From Hydractinia symbiolongicarpus (lineage: Eukaryota > Cnidaria > Hydrozoa > Anthoathecata > Hydractiniidae): DNA of 64,000 bases. Both the position numbers and the translations under genes were made by a program. The DNA lies in NCBI RefSeq assembly GCF_029227915.1, contig NC_079878.1:13764001-13828000 (forward strand), in the 5' to 3' direction. The notes below the pieces were generated by a model. It was not told the origin of the DNA, ran no database searches, and was given only the letters and a program-made list of their open reading frames with translations. Below, one piece after another: positions 12,457 through 23,744 of the stretch; the first letter of the stretch is position 1, and each line of letters opens with the position of its first letter.

Positions 12457-15400
12457 ATGGCTCCAGCGGTAAGTTTCGTACATAATGATCCCTATTTTAA
12501 CTTTTACATTCATTGGAAATGATGATCATTCTTTTTTCCCCATCTTATCGACAATGGTGAAAAACATAGCTGATATATAAGCCAGATGATCTGATCCAAA
12601 AATCATAATTTTTATTTTACGACTTCTGTTAGCTAGCTAACTGTTTATATTTTCGTATATCGCTCTGATATACTTCAGTATCATTACGTACAACCAGACA
12701 TTTGTTCTCAACCAACTTTGTTTGCATTTCCTTTTCTGTTCACTATGCCAATTTCATCAGTTCAGACTCTTGTGAACAAAATTTACAATTTTGCGATATT
12801 TAAGAACTGACTGAAAACAGTGTTTACTCTCGATTCAAAAAAATCTTTTAATTGGTTTAAAAATCATTGGTATTTGCTGGAAGTCAAACCACAACTCTGC
12901 TAGCTGGATTCATAATTTGATCTTTATTTATCCTGGAAACCGAATTGAAGGAAATTAATACACTTTCTCACCAGGTTTAACAAGGAATCTAAATTCATGA
13001 ACTTTAATTGCCACCAAGAATGTGAATGCTGACAGAAATCCATAATAAATGTAATAACAGTAATGTAAAATACAAAAAGAATAAAGATGGTACAAGTATC
13101 AATGATGCCTAGCCATGTGGCTAGTTTGCTAATCCCAGCTCTCTGAGATAAACCGATGAGAACAGCAGCTGAGATAACTGTACCTTTATTATTCTATAAA
13201 GTTGCAGTGTGATGTAATGATTTAATGTTACAGCGAGAACAATGGACGTGTGCCCAAGCCAACGATAAAAAAAAATGTTAACATTGGTACAGTTTGTTAA
13301 AAAAACAGGATAATAATTTGAAAAATATCATTTCAGGCATACAACTTGATTATAAATAAAACAATCCCTCTGACTTTCACAATGATTAAGCTTCTGGTTA
13401 TTTTATTTATAAGGATAATAATTAAGTTAAAACAATTCCAATGCATTCTTAACCTTATATTCATAAAAATCTATAAATTAAAATCTATAATTTAAATAAG
13501 AATTTGGCCTATTCTGTCCTTTATAAGCATTCACAACTCATCAATACTTGGAGCACATTTCTTAATTCTGCTTTTTCAACCTACTGCACTGGCAAGGCTT
13601 TATGGAATAACCAAACTAAATTGTAAATAAAGCACTTAAGTATCTGTGATGTCTAGCTATTTGCTAGTTTTCTAATCCCAGCTCTCTGAAATAAGATGAG
13701 AACAGCACCTGAGATACACACATTTGGACACTAAGTTTGTACCTTAAGATTTTAAATAATTCAGAATTTTTTAGTTTGATTTGCAAAACATGGAAATGCC
13801 CATTTTGCAGAATATTACACCATTTGGTATTGGTATTTGTGTACGTTTTTCTTTCTCATCTGGAACATTTCTCACAAATGTTATGGTACACACATAAACA
13901 TAGCCACTGTTTAAACTTACCCAAATTCCAGGGTCGCTTTGTACTAACACATAGATTTGTTCAGTGTGGTTTATGTTAAATGTCAGAATGATTTGAAATG
14001 ATGATTATTCTTTTTTCCCCATCTTATCGACAGTGGTGAAAAACATAGCTGAAATATAAGCCAGATGATCTGATCAAATCTGCATTTAAAAAAAAAAAAT
14101 TAAAACGCATAATATACATAGAATACAATGTGTGATCATGGAAAACAGATTCTGTTTATATTATGTTTTTTCTGTAGAAATCCAAGAAAGCTTCAAAAAA
14201 GAAGTCTACATTGACTTTTAACATTGATTGTACCCATCCAGTAGAAGATGGTATCATGAAAGTAGATGACCTTGTAAGTGTGATGTTTGTATACTGTGTA
14301 TTGCACTAGTGTGAAATTAATCTTACTGTGTATTAACTTCCAAGCCTTAGGGCCAACTTCCCTAAGGATCCTAACCATGGATACCCCATGGTTTTCTATT
14401 TTTAGAGAGAATTTCTTATGAGACGCATCAAGGTCAACAACAAGTTAAATAACTTGGAACAGCTTACCATTGAAGCTGCAAAGACCAAAGTCACAGTTAC
14501 AAGCGAAAAGCAATTTTCTAAAAGGTTTGTAGATTTGCTATGTTCTTTTCTCCTTCTTGACATCTATTAGTTAAATCTCAGTGCTAGTTAGATGATTTGT
14601 GGAGATAGACTGAAAAAGGCATCCGTCTTCAACAAGAAACTTTGTGTTTTTTTGTTTCCAAAACTTTGTCTTGACATGTTTAAAATTAGTTTATATGTAT
14701 TTGTCCCACTGATGCATGCTGATGGTGTGCAGGATGGCGTACAACGCCATGCTAACGGAGCAGTGGTAAATGAAGAAGTTTTTGTGAATATTTGCATGTT
14801 GATATTTCAACATCACAACAAAACTTAACACTTCTTTAATGGATATGTGGTCTAACATATGTTGTAAAGTGATGATTATGTACACAGACCTGTACTGAAA
14901 AAACTGTGTGGAAGATATACATGCACCACCAGCTGATTACAACACCAGCAATTTAATGATCTAGTTTGAGGAAATGTTTTGGTTTTTTTTTACAAAGAAA
15001 GGCATTCTTTGCATAAAGTTCCTAAATTCACTTACTATTTTGGCTTGCATTTTACTACTTTCAAAAAGACACATGTTTTTTCATTTTGCCCTTAAATGTT
15101 TATGTCTAAGCTTCCTCAAATTAAACTGTTTCTACCTGTATACACAAACAGTGGAGTTTCATATTCTGGGGTTAATGCTACGTATGTATTAAAACAAGGG
15201 AGAAGTAATAAGTGTGTACTTTTTAAACATGCATTTGGCATTGGCTACAATTTTTCAATTGTAATAAATTCGTGGTTGTGAAATGATGATTATGTACACA
15301 GACCTGTACTGAAAAAACGGTGTGGAAGATATACATGCACCACCAGCTGATCACAACCAAAAAATTTGAACCTTTGTTAGGTGCTGTCGTTGACGTATTT

Positions 15401-15578
15401 TCAAATCAAATAATTATATCTGTCTTCTAGGTACTTGAAATATTTGACGAAAAAGTACTTAAAGAAGAACAATCTTCGTGATTGGCTTCGTGTAGTTGCT
15501 TCCACTCATTCGGATTATGAACTCAGATACTTCCAAATTAACAACGACGAAGAAGAGGAAGAGGACGACAATGAATAA
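12457..15578 (+). CDS. RPL22: 60S ribosomal protein L22 (eL22), complete, four exons
   Basis: Component of the large ribosomal subunit. Coding exons: 12457-12468 (MAPA), 14178-14273, 14406-14524 and 15431-15578, with GT-AG junctions and agreeing phases, giving 124 residues. Diagnostic blocks: [71 protein letters not shown] and YELRYFQIN, ending in the acidic EEEEEDDNE tail typical of eL22. The first exon holds only four codons, so intron 1 (12469-14177) follows the start closely, as in other ribosomal protein genes. Introns 1 and 3 carry paired C/D-box snoRNA candidates, which would be released by splicing and debranching. The upstream pyrimidine tract suggests TOP-type regulation. Confidence 0.97.
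12513..12599 (+). ncRNA. C/D-box snoRNA candidate, family B copy 1 (RPL22 intron 1)
   Basis: Box C ATGATGA (12519-12525), internal CTGA as D' (12570-12573), a C'-like agatgat, and box D CTGA (12591-12594). Flanks TTGGA and TCCAA pair as a terminal stem. It is about 85% or more identical to the sequence at 13990-14080, with matching changes in the stem. The guide upstream of box D is ataagccagatgat; I did not recognise its rRNA target. Confidence 0.8.
13094..13178 (+). ncRNA. C/D-box snoRNA candidate, family A copy 1 (RPL22 intron 1)
   Basis: Box C ATGATG (13102-13107), D' CTGA (13143-13146), C' GATGA (13155-13159), D CTGA (13169-13172). A short terminal stem tatc/gata flanks the boxes. The putative guide before D' is gctaatcccagctct. 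It shares this guide and box arrangement with the copy at 13638-13716 while the region between C and guide differs, the pattern expected of snoRNA paralogues. Confidence 0.75.
13638..13716 (+). ncRNA. C/D-box snoRNA candidate, family A copy 2 (RPL22 intron 1)
   Basis: Box C GTGATG (13646-13651), D' CTGA (13686-13689), C' GATGA (13695-13699), D CTGA (13709-13712). Terminal stem gtatc/gatac is perfect. Same putative guide before D' (ctaatcccagctct) as copy 1. The target is not identified. Confidence 0.77.
13990..14080 (+). ncRNA. C/D-box snoRNA candidate, family B copy 2 (RPL22 intron 1)
   Basis: Box C ATGATGA (13998-14004), D' CTGA (14049-14052), box D CTGA (14070-14073). Terminal stem GATTTGA/TCAAATC is perfect over 7 bp. 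In copy 1 the same stem reads TTGGA/TCCAA, so both strands changed together, which supports a selected RNA structure. Confidence 0.83.
14861..14943 (+). ncRNA. SNORD33: U33-like C/D-box snoRNA candidate, copy 1 (RPL22 intron 3)
   Basis: Box C GTGATGA (14869-14875), D' CTGA (14895-14898), box D CTGA (14933-14936), and a perfect terminal stem GTTGTAA/TTACAAC. The bases before box D, catgcaccacca plus one, are complementary to the conserved 18S segment TGGTGGTGCATG. By the D+5 rule they would direct 2'-O-methylation of the U corresponding to human U1326, the site assigned to U33. The symbol is a homology guess from the guide, not from overall identity. Confidence 0.85.
15274..15358 (+). ncRNA. 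SNORD33: U33-like C/D-box snoRNA candidate, copy 2 (RPL22 intron 3)
   Basis: Box C ATGATGA (15283-15289), D' CTGA (15309-15312), box D CTGA (15347-15350), perfect terminal stem GGTTGTGA/TCACAACC. It is almost identical to copy 1 across the body (one change in the aaaaaac(t/g)gtgtgg segment), but the stem differs by a compensated A-T to G-C pair. Same 18S guide as copy 1. Confidence 0.86.
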
Positions 15579-18500
15579 ATATTCTGTTTAAATGTAAAAA
15601 TTATTTAAATAGATACACAAAATCATCAAACTTTTCTTCTTTGCCTTTACCCAGAGTTGTTTATTTTGTATAGTAGTCTCTAAATTTAGCATTAGTGGTT
15701 GTCGAGCCTATTAAATCTGGTCGGAACTCGTGATAAAAGAATTTTTGAGATCTTCCTCTGGTTAGACAAACAACCATTTTTGAATGACGCTTTTGAGAAA
15801 AAAACTAAGCCTAAAATTGTCTACTTACAGTAAATATAAATACAGCATTTCTATGATAATAGGCATCCACAACTTTGTCTGCATCAAAACAACAAAATTA
15901 TAGTAGCTAAATGGATGTTTTAATGTTTTTACTAATTCGCTTTTCATCCGATTTTCATTCAATCACAATTTTGTCGAAGTTATTTAGAGATGCTAAACCA
16001 TAAAGTTATGTAGTTGGCGGGGTTAAATATTCGCTTTTAGTTAATCACGTAATAAGGACAGTATATATAAGCTACATATGCAGTTGTGGCATTTTTAATA
16101 ACCTTTCGTCCAAATTTAAAAAAATTCTTTGATAATTATTCATATCTTGATTCTTTGAGCTTGATATTTGATTATCCATTTCTTCTACTTTTGCAACAAT
16201 AAGCTAGCTAGCTCTAATACTTTTTGGTTGTCCTTGTTGTAGTCTAGCCAAACATGCATTACATTGTACATATGGTGGTTTTTAGCCATCTAGCTATATT
16301 TAATTCATACCATGAAGGTTGATTATAAGGAAAAGATGTGTAATATCTAGCAGTGCTTCATGTATTTTCTTATAGATACTTCAGTCCATGCTCATTGCCT
16401 CTGCCAGGAACAGAGCTAAAAATACCCCTTTACCCTCATCCAACTTTGAACTTTGTAAAAGTTAATAACTGTAAGTTGTTCTTGTTTTAATAAAGTTAAT
16501 ATACCACAGAGAGGACTAGCAGCACCATTTCAACACGCTATTTATCTGCGCTGTATGAAAGTCGGATATCAAGTCGCTGCAAAACACGTAAAATTCTGTT
16601 TCTTTTACATAAGTAGCGCAGGCTTAACCATGTTGAAAATTTAATCTTAAATTGAAGGAACAACTACGAGAAGAAGTGATTGAAGTGGTACAACATACAA
16701 GCGGGTATATTTCTTTTCTCTTCGATAAGTTCAGACGACGTCCCTCATATCAAAAACATGCAACTTTTTCTTCGTCCATTCAGCTACTTTATTCACTTAT
16801 ACTATCTGGAATTTAAATTTTACTTATTTCAATTTGATTATTTTTGTTTTTGTTTCAACGTTTTAACGATGTAAAATTTTGATAGTTCACTGGGGCGTTG
16901 AATCGTCAGGAAATGTAAAGAAAATAAAAAGATTTCACCACTGTCTAATCGATGACTTTTAATAAATAAATATAGAAATTAACAATAAAAAAAAGAAAAC
17001 TACAGTTCGTTTGGAGCAAGATTGTAAATATATTGACCAAATATTTTGGGTTAATGTTGATTAAATCATGTTTTGATGGACACTTAACCCCGGAAATCTA
17101 CAACCTACAAGCTTCGTAAAATTTTCAAAATTTTCAAGATTATTATTTACTATAACACGAACCACATACCAATCCCTTCGTATTTACATAACTAGTTATC
17201 ATGCTAGAACAGAAGGATTACCATATCTTCTGTAAGAAACATCCCTCTCTCTTTTTAGGCCCCCTCGCAGCACGTTGCTTGCCTCGGAGATATGGATCCC
17301 TTGACATTGGCACATACATCTTCGTTATCAATCGAATTAAAAATTGTGATGCAAAAAACCTACTATCATGTGGGTAAAAATAAACAATGACGTTACAATA
17401 ACGGCGAAATAAACAATGACATAACAATAATGGCGGAATATTGTAAATCCAATCACCTACTGTTTGAAATTGACGTTTGTTTTGCTGGACCAGTATCAAA
17501 TAAGTTATTATGACGCTGGATTAGATAACAATACGAAACACCCATTACGAAACACCTGGGAAACAGCGATATTGCGATTTTTTGTACTAAAACGACATAG
17601 GAACGCAGCTAAGCTAACCGCAACCACTGTTGAAGTTTTACCGACGTAACCCACCGCAATACGAAAAAACAGTTTTAAAACTCCTGGGGGACAGCGATAC
17701 TGCGCTTTTTATACTAAAGCGATATAAGAACGTAGCCTAGCTAACCGCAATCACTGTGGATGTTTTACCGGCTGTATACTTATTATATAGAATGTATCAC
17801 AAACAATCACCGCTACCACGTGGTCCAGATCAAATATAATGGATATTATTCTATTTGTAACGAATTAACATGTTATGCGTAATACATATTATACCTTGTA
17901 TTATATAACAAGACTGTCTATACAACTTTTGTTATTTTATCAATTTTTGTTATCAACTCCTTGTGTTTTTAGTCGTATTTTCGGTTTTAGAATTGCTCCT
18001 TTGGCTATTTTAATTTCAGTTTTCTCGGCCCTTTCTTGCGCATCTGGCCCTGAACAGACCCTACTCGCCGCGTAGCTCAACAAACTCATGTGCGTTTGCC
18101 AAAAAATTTTTTTTACTCCAGCAAATACAGCCAGCTCTGCAGTATACCCGCATTTCGAGAGTCCGTATACACAAGAGGGAAGGGTATATAAACCATTTCC
18201 TTTACCCATTTACAGTCAAGACTCTACCCTTGTGCACATTTCATCGAGTGATTGCACCGTACATACACGCTAGCTCGTTCGTTAGCATAGTTTTCTATTC
18301 ATCCCAGATTACTCCTAGGCGCGCGCGTTCTACGCCTCCAACACGGCCCCTCTGCCTTTTTTTACATTCGCTACTCACCAACTGTACATTACGTCACTTA
18401 CCCGAGGCGTAGTGGCGCTCTTAACCAATTAAAATCTCACCATTACAGGTGCCTTTCACCTACCAATTATATTTTCCCATAAAATCACGTGACTTAATCT

Positions 18501-18598
18501 TTTTTAGCAACAAGACAGCATATTTTTTCCCTTTCCTTTTTCACCTCGCTAATAATCTCTCGTGGTTTGTTATCAATCACTAACCAAATCTGTTAAGC
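15579..18598. other. Intergenic stretch downstream of RPL22
   Basis: The first part should hold the RPL22 3' UTR, but no clear AATAAA signal could be assigned with confidence (an AATAAATA overlaps the stop). Beyond it there is no recognised gene. The stretch contains a 27-bp tandem duplication (taaacaatgac.ttacaataa type units, about 17389-17440) and a 128-bp tandem duplication at 17530-17775. Confidence 0.5.
17530..17775. repeat. 128-bp tandem duplication, two diverged copies
   Basis: Copy 1 (17530-17657) and copy 2 (17658-about 17775) both begin aatacgaaa and share cctggg.aacagcgat, gctaaccgcaa.cactgt and gttttaccg in register. Divergence is roughly 15-20% by eye. Confidence 0.8.
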
Positions 18599-18635
18599 AT
18601 GGCCAACAAACAAATCAAGAAAGAATTATATAGAG
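18599..18635 (+). CDS. Possible short first coding exon (MANKQIKKELYR), gene not identified
   Basis: ATG GCC in good start context is followed by twelve lysine-rich codons and a GTAACC donor at 18636. I found no downstream plus-strand exon that continues it before the minus-strand gene at 20315, so it may be chance or the start of a transcript with an unrecognised short exon. Confidence 0.15.
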
Positions 18636-20314
18636 GTAACCCTTTCGTTATAAACAGACCCTTCGTAATGACCGACCGCTTACGCCAGGTCGGGTTGTTT
18701 TGATTCAATCACGGATCATTTTCACTACTCGAGCAGAAAGCGGTAAAGGAAACAAGGCCTGTGCGTCTGATGAAGGCCTTGATTCTTAGGTCATCCCTTT
18801 ACCCACACAAAATTCTTTCTCTACATACGATACTTCGAATCCTCCACTGGAGAGTAGGGAGACCCAATCAAAAACACTTTTGCATACAAGTACTTTATGT
18901 TGCGATTAATAAAGACGGAGTCCTTCGATTCTCATTAAATGAAACCAAAAACATGGAGTAACTAATTTTTTCGTAAACACTTTATTTTTGAATTAAAAAT
19001 AATTTAAAACGTGAAAAAATTATTAAATCTTTAAGAAATCTATATTAAAATAAATAAATTGAGTTTAAGAATTCGTAAAATATTGAACACTCTGTTAACA
19101 TCGTCCGCTTTAAAAGAACATTTAAACACTTTTAAAAAATACCACTAAGCTCATTTTATTGGTTCAAAAATTTAAATCAATTTATCATAAACCTTAAATA
19201 TTTACACTCTTTAAAAAAATAAATAAAAAAATATGTATAACATATAACGTAATATGTAATAATGATTCAGGTTCTGTGACTATCTATTCGTGAAGGTATG
19301 TTACCAAACCTAGAAATAAAACGAGAACATGTCTTACTGATAACAATTTCGACATTTTTTACACTGTTTATTCCTCTGTTTATACCTCCAAGTATTTTGA
19401 AAACAGATCAAAAATACACTTTAAAAGAAGTCCCTCGAAGCTTATGAAGTCTCTCGGTAATCAATACCAAACCAACTAACAGGTACCTGCTCTCTCAAAT
19501 TTGGTTAATTTAGCATAGGATGACCCATTTTTCGCTTAAAAATTGACCATCTCAAGGATGTATGAGGTTTATTAAAACATTATATTTCCAATTGTTTAAA
19601 ATGACTTTAGTGCAAAACTCAGGGAAGAGCTACTAAATTTGTACAACCATCTGAATGTGCGAAGGTGTGACCCGTGATGTAAACTAATCAGTGTAGAACA
19701 TACCATACAAACAAGAACATGTTATACATAGTATACATAGTTTTTAAAACCTACTTGCTTAACTTGAATAATGGTTTATGAGGTTGTTGAACTGTTATCT
19801 TTTGTCTAAAACATAAAATAAGGCGCTTATGCTATGTTGTAAATTCTTCTCCATAAAGAAGTAGTCGCCCGTTTCCTGTAAACATTATTAAAACATCCTC
19901 GCACATCAAAATATGACTCTAACGTTAGCGTGAGAGGGAAATTACCTTTGTGGTTTAAAAATACTTCATACCGGAAAGATCGATTTTGGCGGGAGTATTT
20001 GCCGTTTCACAAAAAAAATAGTCCTTCAAAGATTAATTCAGCAAGATATAATCTAGCATTAATTTATCCTTTTAAGGCATCGTCAAGTTACTGACGCCCT
20101 TGGGAGGTGGGACTAAAATTAAAAATAAAACCGTGTACCTGCTATATTTTTCTCGATCTCTTTCCAGTTTTTTTTTTATTTCTCTCTGTTCTTCTATCTA
20201 AATATAACACTATATCGTGAAACTTGCGGCTTATTTTACCTTCTAGAGCTGTTCAAAAATACTAGTAAAAAGGTCGCTAAGTTGTCTATGTATCCCTTGT
20301 GCAAAAATAACTCT
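18636..20314. other. Non-coding stretch upstream of (3' to) the C7orf57-like gene
   Basis: AT-rich; no recognised gene, RNA or intact repeat. The part near 20200-20314 is likely 3' UTR of the minus-strand gene. Confidence 0.5.
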
Positions 20315-23300
20315 CTAAAATATTCTTAGCTGTGATACCTTCTTTTTCTTGCTTTCAATTTTTCTCTCCTTGCTGTCATGGATGAACTCTTTTTGGTAAG
20401 CAAAAGATAACAAGTCAGACATTTCGCCATTATCAATGGATTTCTTTCGACCTCCTCGAGGTAATCTAGATAAGACATAAGCTGGTTTCATCGCCATCAA
20501 TACAAAAGAAGCACCTTGAGCAGGAATGTTCGTAGAATAAAAATAAGTGATGCAGTGTTTCTTACAACACAGAGAATCATAAAAGACATAAAATTTACAA
20601 ATTGAAAAAAAGTTTGGGATTATTGTCTAAAATCTTTTGTTATGAAATATTTTCAGTAGGTGATATAATCACATACATATACAACGCGTACTCACATCGT
20701 TGGGAATTTAGTTTCTTCTTTATTGTTATTATTAATTGATTTACTTTTGCGAGTTTTCTTTTTCTTTTCTATTTCAGGCAGTCGGCGATCTTGCTCTTCC
20801 CTTGAAGAGAAATTTACTTTAAAAGAAACTTCATTTCATTTGCGTGAGATAGAGACAAATAGCCATATACGATCCATCATTTAGTGAAAAAATCTCATTT
20901 TAATTCACGGAAGAATCTCATAATTTTTTAAATATGAGATTCTTCCGGGAATCTTAATAAAATATATTTCGACTTTGCGACAAAAATAGTCATTCAAACG
21001 AAGTAACTACACTTTTTTCTATGCTAAAAATACAGCACAGTATTTTTGAAAATACGCTATGCGAAAATTTCGACTCGCAAAACAGGAAAACTAGCTATTA
21101 GCGCAATTGTATTCACTAAGTTTCTCATATTTTAATATAACAACAATGACAACAATTACTTAATTACATAAGTCAATAATGGTGAATACCTTTCCCATAT
21201 ACTCAACTCATCGTATCCTAAAATTGGTCTTTTCGAACTCCCTACATGGTCATTGTTACTCACATGTTCTTCGTGCCCATACCATTCCGGTTGCCACTGT
21301 ACTTTCCTGAAGCGAATAGCATATGAAAAATAAACATGCATAAATTGAAATACATAAATTATAGAAGATTTTTTAATAGTTTATGAAGCCGAAAATGAAC
21401 ATACATAGGTGAACTTTCTTTGGCGTCATGAGTTGTTATATCGTGGTCAAACCAGTCAACGCGGGGATAGAGTACAGCTTCACTGCATGGACTATTTTCT
21501 TTGTATTTAAACAGATCTATAAGAAAATCAAGAACAAAATATAAATTGTAAATTTATTGCAAAAATATTCAAAGCATTTACCTTAAATGTAATAATTATT
21601 GCAAGTAGTAATTTGGTTAGATTTATAAATCCTAGACAAAATCGCTTCAAAAATTACACAATTAAAACTTTTTTTTAAAAAATTGCGAATGCCATCTAAA
21701 AATTTGATAAAATTGACAACCAATACAACTTTAACTGTGTACACTCCATATTGTCCACACAGTAGTTTCAATGAGCATTTAATTCATATTCATTTAGCGG
21801 AAATTATTTTGCTGAAAAACTGATTATAGAAATTAGTATGTTTATGGTTTAATGGAAATCTGAGGATCACAAAAACACTCTATCAAACCTTTCCTTCCAC
21901 CAGCTTTAGCAAGTTTTATATATTCTGTGTCAGCATCTCTAATCCATCTGCGTTTACACTGATTCTCATTGTCATCACTTATAATGTCAGTGTATGATAG
22001 TCCAGGTATTTGTGAAGGGGCAGGGATATCTTTTTCACTGATTTTTTTTGGTTCAGGTGGCGAGAAGTAAAACCAATCTATATATAATATTTTTAAATTT
22101 CTTTTTAGTACAACGTACATTGCTAAAAAATCCAAGAACAAATTGTCATCATAGAGAAATGTCAATTAAGGAAATAAGAAATAACTACCTTGGGAACTTG
22201 TTTTACTTTTGCAAGCCATCAAAGAATAGTGGATCTGTTTCCTATGATAAACATGTACATGTTTTCAAAATTAGCCATTGTGAACTAGAGTTGTAACTGT
22301 CATTATAGTTTAATTTAAAGCCATTGGAATGAAGCTTTTTAATAGTACCATAATATTAAGTACGACAATATTAAATATATAAGTGGAGCACTACAAGGCT
22401 AATGTGGGCACCAAAAGGTTAATAATAGGTTTGAGATAAATGAGTTGAAGTTCAAATAGATTATGGGTTCTTGTGAGGTGTAACAGAGGGAATCACAGGA
22501 GAAGAGCTTTAGATGTGATTGAGCAAGTTAGTGAGAGGGAGAACACTACAGGAGAAGAGAATCAGATATATAAATGTATGTATTCCCATGTTGGAGTCAG
22601 CAGAAGTTGACAAGCTGGGGGATGTATTATGTCTGTTTTGGAGTAGTTTTATTTAACTTTTTGCTTCTCTTCTTTATATCTTTTTTCAGAACACACACTA
22701 GTGATTTTGATGGTTTCTTTCTCTCCCTTTAATTATTTATCCAAATAAAATTCTTACACCAAAATTTTGCCTAATTGAGAATAAAAGCAAATAAATATTC
22801 AAAATGGTGGAGCCAACCTTGTCACCAGGGTAAGGAAGCATAATAAAAAATATTTTTCTTAAGAAATTTATGTGTTTACCTAAGAGACAAGTTCCCTAAT
22901 TATTAGGCTAGCCTATAGACGACTTTCATCATGACACATGTTGTTTACAATTTTTAGACCTCTTACGCAAAGTGACAGGGAAAATAATGCAAGTAGAGGC
23001 ATCTTTTGATCTTGAAATTAGAATATAGCTTGCACATAGTTAAGATTTAGATCATATATCAGTGAAAGGATGCTAGTAGTTACAGTACAAAAGTTTTTAA
23101 CTATATATAATTTGACTTTCTTCACCTAAGGTCTGCATTTTTTTCCTGTCAATTTTTCTGATTTTTTCCGCAGATGCGCAAGAATCCTGTAAAAACGTAA
23201 ACATTGAAACTCATTTATAGGTGTGACACATGTCACAACCATGACACACGTTTTGTTTCAAAACTACTAGCTAGCTAGCTAGCTAACTAACCAATTTTTA

Positions 23301-23744
23301 TGATGACTGTTTTTAAATAGGTTTGTCTTCAACAAAATTTTAAAATCAAATTTAGAAGAGACATTCAAAATTCAAATATATAAAGTCAATGTTTGTTTGT
23401 TTGTTTTTAAGTGATGACAATTAGCTACAGAAAATATAGGCATATATGAGTTTTTGGCAATATAGTTTATTTTTATGATAAAACAATGAAAAGTGAGCAA
23501 TAAGCAAGCGCGTGGCCACAGACATTTTTTAGCTATAGCTAGCTATAAGCTCTAGCTGGCTCAAAAGAGCCGATGAGACTCTTGGTTGATATTTGCTTGC
23601 TTTCAATATTTTCCTCTAGTTTACTTCCGTAACCAAAAATGAGAAAGGATACTGGCGGGTAACAAGATAGATGTAAATATACTTACAAATTATTTCTTTA
23701 CATAATTCAAAAAAGTGATGATTGATGTTAACCTCGAGAACCAT
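20315..23744 (-). CDS. C7orf57-like protein (DUF5524 family), six exons
   Basis: Minus-strand exons in order: 23744-23687 (start MVLEVNINHHF), 22077-21889, 21516-21405, 21306-21190, 20800-20696 and 20465-20315. Phases (1,1,2,2,2) are consistent at every junction, giving 243 residues. Resemblance to human C7orf57: YWFYFSPPEP then PAPSQIPGLS, RRWIRDADTEYIKLAKAGGR, DLFKYKE followed by YPRVDWFDH, a GYDELSIWEREEQ block before a basic EKKKKTRKSK run, and near the end DLLSFAYQKEFIHDSKERK. The molecular function of this family is unknown. I see no signal peptide or membrane segment, and the C-terminal half is strongly basic. Exon 1 and the last exon were placed from open frame, splice sites and phase, so they are less certain than the middle exons. 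Assignment is from memory of the human protein. Confidence 0.75.

Noticed and set aside
14279-14345. Seventh snoRNA candidate in RPL22 intron 2 (gtgatgt)
   Set aside because: No CTGA D box and no terminal stem.
17218-17499. 93-residue minus-strand ORF
   Set aside because: No family resemblance, and it overlaps a local tandem duplication.
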